From Bacteroidales bacterium (lineage in GTDB: Bacteria > Bacteroidota > Bacteroidia > Bacteroidales > UBA932), in contig JAGDBY010000070.1 of assembly GCA_017958765.1 (NCBI GenBank), forward strand, positions 1-8,507: DNA of 8,507 bases. The letters run 5' to 3'. The translations under genes and the position numbers were made by a program. A model generated the notes under the pieces. That model was not told the DNA's origin, searched no databases, and was given only the letters and a program-made list of their open reading frames with translations. This document shows, piece after piece, positions 1-6,660 of the stretch (positions are counted from its first letter, which is position 1; the number at the start of each line of letters is the position of its first letter).

Positions 1-487
1 CTTTGTCACATACAGTGAGTGTCTCGCCTGTAGAGCTGTAGCCATATTCTGCCACCAGGTCGGCCATACATTGGATAGCCTCGCGTGCAGTGGCGCAGCG
101 CTGGAGGGCAAGATCCATCATCTGATAGTAGCCCAGCCACCCTTCGCGGTTCTGAAGTTCGGGACGTCCTCCGAAAGTGGTCTCCATAATGCAGAGCTGC
201 TTTTCATTCATCAGTCCGTTGACATTGTATGTGTAAGAGACCTGAGGAATGGCGCGCGGCTCTCCGTTAGGCCCTAATCCTCTCAGGACAATCATCTCTC
301 CCGGCTGGTGAAACCCTGCGGGACTGTGTTTCAGGGAACCGGCCATACCGTAGCTGTCACAGTTGTATGTGCAGATAATGGAGCCGTCTATTGATGCTTT
401 CTTGCCGACTATCAGGTTGGTGCAGGCAAGTGCTTCCACTGAGAATAAAGAGATGAGAAGCACGATGGAAATAAATACCTTTTTCAT
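1..487 (-). CDS. Secreted C69-family dipeptidase, N-terminal part (3' end outside window)
   Basis: This minus-strand reading frame starts at the ATG complementary to 485-487 and stays open for 162 codons to the window edge, so the C-terminal part is missing. The first 21 residues form a signal peptide (MKK, a hydrophobic run, then VEALA). The next residue is Cys22, in the motif CTNLIVGKKASIDGS. A cysteine directly after the leader is the hallmark of peptidase family C69 (PepD-type N-terminal-nucleophile hydrolases), where it becomes the catalytic N-terminal nucleophile once the leader is removed. The following segments YNCDSYG and METTFGGRPEL also fit secreted Bacteroidota members of this family. 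The inferred role is hydrolysis of dipeptides in the periplasm or outside the cell. The gene diverges from the B12 operon across 280 bases and has its own promoter, so a role in B12 uptake is not implied. The start is favoured because it gives a complete signal peptide. No Shine-Dalgarno sequence is visible. Confidence 0.88.
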   Translation of the reverse strand, partial: MKKVFISIVLLISLFSVEALACTNLIVGKKASIDGSIICTYNCDSYGMAGSLKHSPAGFHQPGEMIVLRGLGPNGEPRAIPQVSYTYNVNGLMNEKQLCIMETTFGGRPELQNREGWLGYYQMMDLALQRCATAREAIQCMADLVAEYGYSSTGETLTVCDK

Positions 488-516
488 ATGTAAAATGTTA
501 TAAATAATCAAGATTG

Positions 517-548
517 TTGTCAAAAGTATTAAAATAAGAGTATATTTG
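517..548 (+). promoter_or_regulatory. Bacteroidota-type promoter for the btuB-btuG-btuF operon
   Basis: TATATTTG at 541-548 matches the -7 consensus TAnnTTTG. TTG at 517-519 lies 21 bases upstream, in the range expected for the -33 element. The predicted start, about 5-7 bases after the -7 box (553-555), coincides with the first strand of the riboswitch closing stem at 553. That agreement gives independent support to the call. Confidence 0.68.
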
Positions 549-551
549 CAA
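521..551 (-). promoter_or_regulatory. Bacteroidota-type promoter for the C69 peptidase gene
   Basis: On the minus strand, TACTTTTG (complement of 521-528) matches the Bacteroidota -7 consensus TAnnTTTG exactly. A TTG (complement of 549-551) lies 20 bases upstream, where the -33 element is expected. Transcription should begin near 515, giving a leader of about 28 bases before the ATG. The assignment rests on motif match and spacing only. The elements interleave with those of the plus-strand promoter. Confidence 0.6.
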
Positions 552-552
552 G

Positions 553-721
553 CGGATTTAGGTGTGGCCGTTGTTACTTAAACGGCCGATAATAGGGAAT
601 CCGGTGTGAGTCCGGAGCTATGCCCGTAGCTGTAAGTTCTTTTTATTCAGACATTCATTGCCACTGTCATCCTGACGGGAAGGCGTCTGAAGTGAACGAG
701 TCAGAAGACCTGCCAAATCCG
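553..721 (+). ncRNA. Cobalamin riboswitch upstream of btuB
   Basis: This leader RNA matches the cobalamin riboswitch family. Conserved pieces appear in order. The segment TAATAGGGAAT is at 590-600. A CCGG/CCGG hairpin is at 601-604 and 612-615. A hairpin AGCTA-TGCCCG-TAGCT is at 616-631, followed by TGTAA. The B12-box region GCCACTGTCATCCTGACGGG is at 660-679. A TCTGA/TCAGA stem lies at 686-690 and 701-705, and the family's 3' motif AGACCTGCC is at 706-714. The closing stem P1 is a perfect 7-pair helix between 553-559 and 715-721. A further 6-pair hairpin joins 566-571 to 582-587. Cobalamin binding should lower expression of the downstream uptake genes. No intrinsic terminator with a U-run is seen before the btuB ATG, so control of translation is more likely than control of termination. 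I did not assign the ligand subclass (adenosyl- or methyl-/hydroxocobalamin). Confidence 0.95.
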
Positions 722-767
722 GTTTAACTTAGAATTCTCGGGTCAAGGGTTCGAAAGTACTTGTTTA
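722..767 (+). promoter_or_regulatory. Probable riboswitch expression platform and btuB translation start region
   Basis: The 46 bases between riboswitch stem P1 and the btuB ATG hold no Shine-Dalgarno sequence and no terminator. A weak hairpin can form between CAAG (744-747) and CTTG (760-763), ending 4 bases before the start codon. It could mask the initiation region when ligand is bound. The stem is only 4 pairs, so this is a candidate and not an identified expression platform. Confidence 0.35.
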
Positions 768-2774
768 ATGCAAAGAATTATACTTATTGCAGTATCGCTT
801 CTTGCGATTAACGCCGCGGTGTATGCGCAGGATGACAGGCGAGGTCAGGTGCCTGATTCTCTCGTATATACACTCGACCGCGCCGTGGTAGTGGCCGATG
901 CCAAGCCGTCAGCCACTCTCCAGTCTACACCCCTTATGGTGAAGACCAAGATGGATTTCGACAAGTTGGGACTGCAGGAACTCTATGAAGTCATAAAGAA
1001 TTTCAACGGCGTCCAGATCAGGGATTACGGCGGAATAGGCGGTGTGAAGACTGTCTCTGTCCGCAGTATGGGATCTCAGCATACGGCAGTCAACTACGAC
1101 GGAATCACCATCACCAATGTCCAGAGCGGACAGGTGGATATAGGCCGCTTCAATCTCGACAATGTCTCGCAGGTTACCCTGACAATCGGCCTTCCTGACG
1201 ACATATTCCAGGCAGCGCGCAACTTCGCATCTGTAGGCGCCCTCACTATAAAATCTGCAGAGCCCGTATTTATAGACAAGCCCGTAAATATTTCAGCGTC
1301 AATGAGGTATGCCTCATTCAAGACCTTTAACCCGAGCCTCTCATACGAGCAGAGGCTGGGTAAGAATTTCTCATTCTCTGCAAATGCAGACTGGATGAAG
1401 TCGGACGGAACCTATCCGTTCAGGCTCACAAACGGAGGCCTTGTAACAGAGGAGTTGAGAAAGAACTCCGACGTAAACACGATACGCGCGGAGTTCAACC
1501 TGTTCGGGCACTTTGCCAACGGCTCCAAGCTTACTGCAAAAGTCAATTATCTCAACTCTGAGCGGGGTCTGCCGGGTTCGGTCGTATTCTATAACCCTAA
1601 AGCCAACGAACGCCTCTGGGACGATGTGCTGTTCGTACAGTTAGGCTACGAGACACCTCTTTCAGAGAAACTCTCTCTGCTGGCTCAGCTGAAATACAAC
1701 AATACCTATACAAAGTATATGGACATCTGGGAGTCGTATGTGGGTGGAGTCGAGATAGACACTTACCTGCAGAAAGAGTATTATTCTTCAGTGGCTCTCC
1801 AGTACAAACCTACTGACAATCTGAAGTTTGCCATCGCAGAGGACTTCTTCCTCAACCGGATGGACTCCAATCTGCCGAACTTTGCTTTCCCTACCAGACG
1901 AACCTCTCTCACTTCCCTTTCAGGACAGTACAAGAGCGCCCGTCTGACTGCGACGGCGAACCTTCTGGCTACCTATATCAATGAGAATGTCGAGTTCGGC
2001 GAAGTGGCAGGTACCAGGTTCAGACTTTCTCCTTCGGTAAGCCTCTCTTACAGAGTTCTGGAGAATCACAACCTCCGCCTACGCGTGGCTTACCAGGATA
2101 TTTTCAGAACCCCGACCTTCAACGACCTCTATTATGCCAAGATGGGCAACACGAAACTTAAACCGGAAATCGCCCGCCAGCTCAATGTGGGCGTGACTTT
2201 CAACGAGGCCCTGGCTCCGGGAGTAATCGACTTCTTCTCAGTTTCCCTCGACGGCTATATAAACAAGGTAAAGGACAAGATTGTGGCTATTCCTACCACT
2301 TTCATCAGCAAGATGCTAAACTTCGGAGTTGTGGATATATGGGGACTTGACGCGAGCCTCAATACCGTATTTACCCTCTCGGAGAATATGTCCCTGGAGT
2401 GGTCGGCAAATTACTCTTATCAGAATGCAGTTGACGTGACAGATCCCGAGGCTAAGAACTACAGGCACCAAATACCTTATACCCCGCGCCATTCAGGCAA
2501 TACATCTCTCACCTGGCTTAACGACTGGGTAAACGTAAGTTATATGCTGACGGCAGTGGGAGAGAGGTACGCTCTCCCGCAGAATATTGAAAGCAACAGA
2601 ATCAACCCGTATATGGAGCACAGTCTCTCTTTGAGCCACACTTTCAACACCCGCTCGGTTAAGCTGAGACTTCAGGGAGAACTGCTCAATTTGACAAACA
2701 GCCAGTACGACGTGATACAGTTCTACCCGATGCCGGGCCGTTCATTCAGATTAACCTTAAAAATAACATATTAA
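768..2774 (+). CDS. btuB: TonB-dependent outer-membrane vitamin B12 receptor BtuB
   Basis: This 668-residue protein should transport cobalamin and related corrinoids across the outer membrane using TonB-ExbBD energy. Residues 1-20 are a signal peptide ending AVYA. A TonB-box-like segment, DRAVVVA (about 37-43), resembles the DTLVVTA box of E. coli BtuB. The plug domain follows at roughly 45-175, with RDYGGIGGVKTVSVRSMGS and YDGITITNVQSGQVD as typical plug motifs. The rest is a 22-strand-type barrel with alternating strands, ending in the aromatic terminus LTLKITY. It is somewhat longer than E. coli BtuB (about 614 residues). Substrate assignment rests on the upstream cobalamin riboswitch and the btuG and btuF neighbours more than on plug sequence, since TonB-dependent receptors are diverse. 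The ATG at 768 gives a full signal peptide. It is separated from btuG by 7 bases, indicating one transcript. Confidence 0.93.
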   Translation: MQRIILIAVSLLAINAAVYAQDDRRGQVPDSLVYTLDRAVVVADAKPSATLQSTPLMVKTKMDFDKLGLQELYEVIKNFNGVQIRDYGGIGGVKTVSVRSMGSQHTAVNYDGITITNVQSGQVDIGRFNLDNVSQVTLTIGLPDDIFQAARNFASVGALTIKSAEPVFIDKPVNISASMRYASFKTFNPSLSYEQRLGKNFSFSANADWMKSDGTYPFRLTNGGLVTEELRKNSDVNTIRAEFNLFGHFANGSKLTAKVNYLNSERGLPGSVVFYNPKANERLWDDVLFVQLGYETPLSEKLSLLAQLKYNNTYTKYMDIWESYVGGVEIDTYLQKEYYSSVALQYKPTDNLKFAIAEDFFLNRMDSNLPNFAFPTRRTSLTSLSGQYKSARLTATANLLATYINENVEFGEVAGTRFRLSPSVSLSYRVLENHNLRLRVAYQDIFRTPTFNDLYYAKMGNTKLKPEIARQLNVGVTFNEALAPGVIDFFSVSLDGYINKVKDKIVAIPTTFISKMLNFGVVDIWGLDASLNTVFTLSENMSLEWSANYSYQNAVDVTDPEAKNYRHQIPYTPRHSGNTSLTWLNDWVNVSYMLTAVGERYALPQNIESNRINPYMEHSLSLSHTFNTRSVKLRLQGELLNLTNSQYDVIQFYPMPGRSFRLTLKITY

Positions 2775-2781
2775 ACTAAAG

Positions 2782-3843
2782 ATGAAAAAGATAATTTTAT
2801 TCTCATTTGTGGTGATGGCGATTTTCGCAACATCATGCAAAAAGGCCAATCCCGTAGGTCCGGATTATACCATAACTTCCGGCGTCTATGTACTTAACAG
2901 CGGTAGCTGGGGCTACAACAACTCTACACTTGTATTCTACAACCCTTCTACAGGAAATGTAACAGGTGACGTTTTCCAGGCTAAAAACGGCAAGAAACTC
3001 GGTGATACAGCCAACGACCTTCTTATCTACGGTTCAATGATGTATATCGCAGTGAACGGCTCTGCAGTTGTATTCGTTACAGACCTCCAGGGTGCTATCA
3101 TCAAGGAGATAACCGTGGCAGGAAGCGGCTCAAACCTCTCTCCCCGTCAGTTCGCAGCAGCAGACGGTAAGGTTTATGTGACATATCAGGAAGGTTACCT
3201 TGGCGAGATCGACACTACTTCCTTGGCTATCAGAACAGTTCAGGTAGGTCCGTTCCCTGAGGGAATCCTTGTTGACAACGGCAAGATCTACACAGCAAAC
3301 TCAGACGGTTACAACCCTTCATACGGCAACACCGTATCTGTGCTGGACAAAGCCTCTTTCACCGTTACCAAGACCATCAACGTTGACAAAAACCCTCAGA
3401 AATTCCACAAGACAAAGGACGGCAAGGTATACCTGATCTGCTGGGGCAACTACTATGACGTGCCTGCTTCGCTTATGACATTGAATACCGACACCGACGT
3501 GGCTACCAAGCTCAAGGATTTCGAGCCTACCAATATGGCTATCGGCAAGTATTCTGCTTATGTGCTTTCATCTTGGTACGATGCTTACTGGAACCAGACA
3601 GTTAAATACTTCAACTTCGACACTGTAAGTGACTCCTATTTGGGAGAATTCGTCCCTTCTTCAGCTGTAACTCCTAACGGTTACTCAATCTTTGCAGATG
3701 ATCTTACAGGCAATGTGTATATCGGTGCTTCCGATTTCAAGAGCAACGGTGACATGTATGTATTCTCACCAGAAGGAAAACGCCTGGCTAAATTTGACAC
3801 CGGCGGAATTAACCCTGTAGCAGTAGCATTCATCCGTGAGTAA
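2782..3843 (+). CDS. btuG: Surface beta-propeller corrinoid-binding lipoprotein, BtuG-like (DUF5074/YncE-like)
   Basis: This 353-residue lipoprotein has a signal peptide with lipobox FATSC, so Cys19 is the predicted lipidated residue. The mature part is a repeated beta-propeller pattern of the YncE/DUF5074 kind. Blade-like units include GVYVLNSGSWGYNNSTLVFY (34-53), NDLLIYGSMMYIAVNGSAVV, GKVYVTYQEGYLGEID, GKIYTANSDGY, GKVYLICWGNYY and GNVYIGASDF. In gut Bacteroides, BtuG proteins are seven-bladed propellers on the cell surface. They bind cobalamin extremely tightly and cap BtuB to hand the vitamin over. Position directly after btuB, under a cobalamin riboswitch, supports the same role here. 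Codon choice differs from its neighbours: by hand count 14 of 20 isoleucines use ATC, against 9 of 29 in btuF, which suggests strong expression. No acidic surface-export signal follows Cys19. A different YncE-like ligand binder is possible but unlikely. Confidence 0.88.
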   Translation: MKKIILFSFVVMAIFATSCKKANPVGPDYTITSGVYVLNSGSWGYNNSTLVFYNPSTGNVTGDVFQAKNGKKLGDTANDLLIYGSMMYIAVNGSAVVFVTDLQGAIIKEITVAGSGSNLSPRQFAAADGKVYVTYQEGYLGEIDTTSLAIRTVQVGPFPEGILVDNGKIYTANSDGYNPSYGNTVSVLDKASFTVTKTINVDKNPQKFHKTKDGKVYLICWGNYYDVPASLMTLNTDTDVATKLKDFEPTNMAIGKYSAYVLSSWYDAYWNQTVKYFNFDTVSDSYLGEFVPSSAVTPNGYSIFADDLTGNVYIGASDFKSNGDMYVFSPEGKRLAKFDTGGINPVAVAFIRE

Positions 3844-4975
3844 AAAGATACTCCTATACTATATTTGTTTGTGTACGGCCTTTTTCTGCTCAAGTCCAAG
3901 AGGGCAGAAAGGGGCTTTATTTTCTGAGAAATCTGCCTGTCGGGATACTCTCAGCTATGCTACAGGTTTCACTGTAGACCGTTTCGACGATTACACCTAC
4001 GTTACGCTGAAAGATCCTTGGAACGAGGGCAAAATTCTCCACCGGTACATACTGATCCCTAAAGACGCTCCTCTTCCTGAGAGGCTTCCGGAAGGGACCC
4101 TGGTCCGCACTCCGATTGACAGAGTGGTGGTGTACACCTCAGTCCACGCCTCGATCCTGGAGGAACTGGGTGAGGAGTCGAGAATAATAGGAGTCTGCGA
4201 ACCGCAGTATCTTACATCGCAGAGGATTATTTCCCTGGTGGAAGACGGCACCATAGCCAACGTGGGCGAAGCTGTCTCCCCGAACATCGAGAAGATAGTC
4301 GATATCGGGACGGAAGTCCTGCTGGCTTCTCCGTTTGAAAACATCGGTTACGGCGCCGCCGAGAAATTGGGGCTTCCTATTATTGAAGGCGCTGACTATA
4401 TGGAAATTACAGCTCTCAGCAGAGCTGAATGGATCAAATTCTACGGTCTTCTGGTATGCAAGGAGGCACTTGCCGATTCTCTTTTCGCCTCCACTGTGCG
4501 TAACTATGAAGAGCTGAAGGCAATCGCCGCCTCGTCAAGTACCCGTCCCACAGTGATTACGGAGCGTAAATACGGCGTCTCCTGGTCTATACCGGGCGGG
4601 AAAAGCTATATGGCCTCTCTGTTCAAGGATGCGGGGGCTAAATATGTCTTTGATGACAACGACAAGAAAGGGGCTACCAGCGTCTCATTTGAGACTGCTC
4701 TGGAAAGGGGAAGGAATGCAGATTACTGGGTGATGAAATATGCTTCCGACAAGCCTTTTACTTATGCAGACCTGAGAAGCGAGTATCTCCCTTACGAGTA
4801 CTTTGACTCATTCATCAACAGGAAAATCTATACCTGCAATACAATACGCACTCCGTACTATGACGAGATAATGCTCTATCCTGAGTATCTTCTCGCCGAC
4901 ATGATACATATTTTCCATCCGGAACTTCAGCTGCCGGAGAGATATAAGCAGAGGTATTATTTCCCGATGCAATAA
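3836..4975 (+). CDS. btuF: ABC transporter cobalamin-binding protein BtuF
   Basis: This 379-residue protein fits the periplasmic-binding-protein family of FecCD-type ABC transporters (PF01497, BtuF/FhuD/FepB). The diagnostic region begins at about residue 95 with RVVVYTSVHASILEELGE, then SRIIGVCEPQYL, VGEAVSPNIEKIVDIGTEVL and GLPIIEGADYME. That gives two lobes joined by a long helix, typical of the family. It should take corrinoid delivered through BtuB and pass it to BtuCD. It is longer than E. coli BtuF (about 266 residues) because of an N-terminal extension of roughly 90 residues. The start is GTG at 3836, overlapping btuG by 8 bases. An in-frame TAG at 3824-3826 rules out a longer product, and this start yields MSKK plus a hydrophobic leader. 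Cys18 may be lipidated, but TAFFC is a poor lipobox, so membrane anchoring is uncertain. The stop lies 3 bases from that of the converging gene. Confidence 0.9.
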   Translation: MSKKILLYYICLCTAFFCSSPRGQKGALFSEKSACRDTLSYATGFTVDRFDDYTYVTLKDPWNEGKILHRYILIPKDAPLPERLPEGTLVRTPIDRVVVYTSVHASILEELGEESRIIGVCEPQYLTSQRIISLVEDGTIANVGEAVSPNIEKIVDIGTEVLLASPFENIGYGAAEKLGLPIIEGADYMEITALSRAEWIKFYGLLVCKEALADSLFASTVRNYEELKAIAASSSTRPTVITERKYGVSWSIPGGKSYMASLFKDAGAKYVFDDNDKKGATSVSFETALERGRNADYWVMKYASDKPFTYADLRSEYLPYEYFDSFINRKIYTCNTIRTPYYDEIMLYPEYLLADMIHIFHPELQLPERYKQRYYFPMQ

Positions 4976-4978
4976 AAG

Positions 4979-5884
4979 CTATCTGAATTTGCGGTATTCC
5001 CAGTGAGGCACCGGAATGTATCCGTTGCCGTGGATGTCGTGCGCGTCAGTGGTGGCGATGAATATGTTCTCGTCAAAGGCCTTTATTCTGTTCTCGACAG
5101 CCATAGCCTCCCGCTTGGCCACCACCATCATTATCACTTTCTTCTCATTGTCAGTGTAGAGACCGCTGGCCTCAAAGTAAGTGCCCGAGCGATGCATTTC
5201 ATTGATAATGAAGTCTTTGACCTCTTCTATATTGTCACAGACAATGAACATAAGGCAGTTCGGATTCTTGCCCATCAAAATGTCGACGGTCTGGCCGTAG
5301 ATGAAGATTGTGAACCAAGAGTAGAGAGGAATGGAGATATCCTTGAATGCTACCAGACCGAAGAGAACTATAATTGAGTCGATGATTATGATCATATAGC
5401 TCAGTTTGGCCTTGAACTTAATGGAGAGAACTCTGGCAATCACGTCGCTGCCGGCGCTGGTACTGTTGGCGCTGATTGTAAAGAACACTCCGATACCCAG
5501 AATGACACCTCCGTAAAAGCAGGAGAGCAGGGCATCGTTCACTATGATTCCGTCCTTTGTAATAGCTGTGAGAATATCCGTGAAAGCGGCAACCGAAAGA
5601 AAAGTTACCACGGTTCTTCCTCCCGACCGAAGCCCCAGCACTTTGGTTGCGACAAACATTATCGGAATGTTGAAGCAGAGGGCCATTATACCCATAGGCA
5701 GTCCGTCAGGGGCAAAACTGAACACTCCGGAAGTGAGGTGGTGTATTATGATAGTTATACCGTAGATACCTCCCGGAACTATTTTGTGCGGGGATATGAA
5801 AAGAACATAGGCTACAGCCTGCAGGGCTGCGCCCAGAATAATCTTGGTATAGTCGATGACAAGATTCTTAGTCGATTCTTTCAT
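4979..5884 (-). CDS. YitT-family membrane protein (DUF161 plus DUF2179)
   Basis: This 301-residue protein has the architecture of the YitT family. An N-terminal membrane domain (about 1-205) holds some six hydrophobic segments, roughly at 14-31, 37-52, 64-82, 92-110, 120-138 and 163-203, with the motifs SPHKIVPGGIYGI and SANSTSAGSDVIARVL. A soluble C-terminal DUF2179 domain follows (about 208-285), including VCDNIEEVKDFIINEM and SGTYFEASGLYT. Family members are widespread in Bacteroidota and Firmicutes. Their substrate is not established, though a transport role is often assumed. The ATG overlaps the end of btuD by 17 bases, so the gene is almost certainly translated from the same message and is last in the btuCD operon. 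Its membership there is a possible clue to function, but may only reflect shared transcription. Confidence 0.9.
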   Translation of the reverse strand: MKESTKNLVIDYTKIILGAALQAVAYVLFISPHKIVPGGIYGITIIIHHLTSGVFSFAPDGLPMGIMALCFNIPIMFVATKVLGLRSGGRTVVTFLSVAAFTDILTAITKDGIIVNDALLSCFYGGVILGIGVFFTISANSTSAGSDVIARVLSIKFKAKLSYMIIIIDSIIVLFGLVAFKDISIPLYSWFTIFIYGQTVDILMGKNPNCLMFIVCDNIEEVKDFIINEMHRSGTYFEASGLYTDNEKKVIMMVVAKREAMAVENRIKAFDENIFIATTDAHDIHGNGYIPVPHWEYRKFR

Positions 5885-6659
5885 TTGATGCCTTCAGGGA
5901 TTTAGTTGTTTTATCGAAAATGATACCTTCTCTTTCGAAATATGCCGGGAACAGATTGCCGTCAATCAGTTCGTCGGGGGTTCCCGATACCGTGTCGAGG
6001 TTATTGCCCATAAGCCATATTCTGTCAGCCATCTTCAGGGCATTGTCCAGGTCGTGGGTGGAGAGGAGAATGGCTTTGTTCTGCTCTTTGGCCAGCTTCC
6101 TGAGAAGGATCATGGTCTCTATTCTCGAAGTGGCGTCCAGAAAAGCTGTCGGCTCATCCAATATCATAATAGGGCACTCCTGAGCAAGTGTTTTTGCTAT
6201 CATAGCCTTCTGTCTCTCACCGTCGGAGAGTTCGCTCACATATTTTGACGCCTTGTCGCTCATACCGACGGCGCTGATGGCGTTTGTAACAATAGCGCGG
6301 TCATTCGCATTCAGGTGTCCGAAGAATCCGGTATGAGGCTGTCTGCCGAGGGATACCAGCTCATACACCGTGATTCCGCCGACATTTGTCCTGTCAGTCA
6401 GTACGACGCCTATCAGGGTGGCGTATTCTATCTGGCTGAACTGGTCGATATTTTTTCCGTCCAGAAGGATTTCTCCGGAGAGCTTCTTCTGGAATCTGCA
6501 GACAGTACGCAGCAGTGTGGATTTACCCACGCCGTTGAGTCCCAGCAAGCATGTCACTTCCCCGCTTTTGAGAGTGAGGTCGATATTCTCACGGACTATC
6601 TCGCGCCGTCCGCCTCTCGAGATATAACCTACTGTGAGATTGTTGATTGTAAGTTCCAT
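5868..6659 (-). CDS. btuD: ABC transporter ATP-binding protein BtuD (cobalamin import)
   Basis: This 263-residue nucleotide-binding subunit should power inner-membrane corrinoid import with BtuC and BtuF. It carries Walker A GLNGVGKST (40-48), signature motif LSDGE (144-148), Walker B IMILDEP (164-170) with catalytic Glu169, the D-loop AFLD (172-175) and the switch histidine His202 in STHDLD. These place it in the FecE/BtuD/HmuV group. The Q-loop position appears to hold Thr88 (VVLTDR) instead of glutamine. The C-terminal 30 residues or so extend beyond the core fold. The ATG sits 1 base after the btuC stop, consistent with coupled translation, and its end overlaps the YitT gene. Haem or siderophore import is the main alternative from this gene alone. 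The adjacent riboswitch-controlled btuBGF genes make B12 far more likely. Confidence 0.9.
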   Translation of the reverse strand: MELTINNLTVGYISRGGRREIVRENIDLTLKSGEVTCLLGLNGVGKSTLLRTVCRFQKKLSGEILLDGKNIDQFSQIEYATLIGVVLTDRTNVGGITVYELVSLGRQPHTGFFGHLNANDRAIVTNAISAVGMSDKASKYVSELSDGERQKAMIAKTLAQECPIMILDEPTAFLDATSRIETMILLRKLAKEQNKAILLSTHDLDNALKMADRIWLMGNNLDTVSGTPDELIDGNLFPAYFEREGIIFDKTTKSLKASNERID

Positions 6660-6660
6660 G

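Noticed and set aside
71..277. Plus-strand open frame of 68 codons
   Set aside because: It lies opposite the C69 peptidase, whose signal peptide and nucleophile motif are clear. It has no recognisable features.
755..762. Palindrome AAGTACTT as an operator before btuB
   Set aside because: An 8-base palindrome can occur by chance, it lies downstream of the mapped promoter, and control is already explained by the riboswitch.
741..763. A GGGTTCGAA stretch resembling a tRNA T-arm just before btuB
   Set aside because: No matching acceptor, D or anticodon arms surround it, and the position is fully explained as riboswitch-to-start linker.
3997..4344. Minus-strand open frame of 115 codons inside btuF
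   Set aside because: It is antisense to a conserved binding-protein domain, low in domain-like pattern, and has no promoter or start context.
5003..5377. Plus-strand open frame of 124 codons opposite the YitT gene
   Set aside because: The opposite strand encodes a convincing DUF161/DUF2179 protein. The frame's His-rich stretch is a by-product of the antisense reading.
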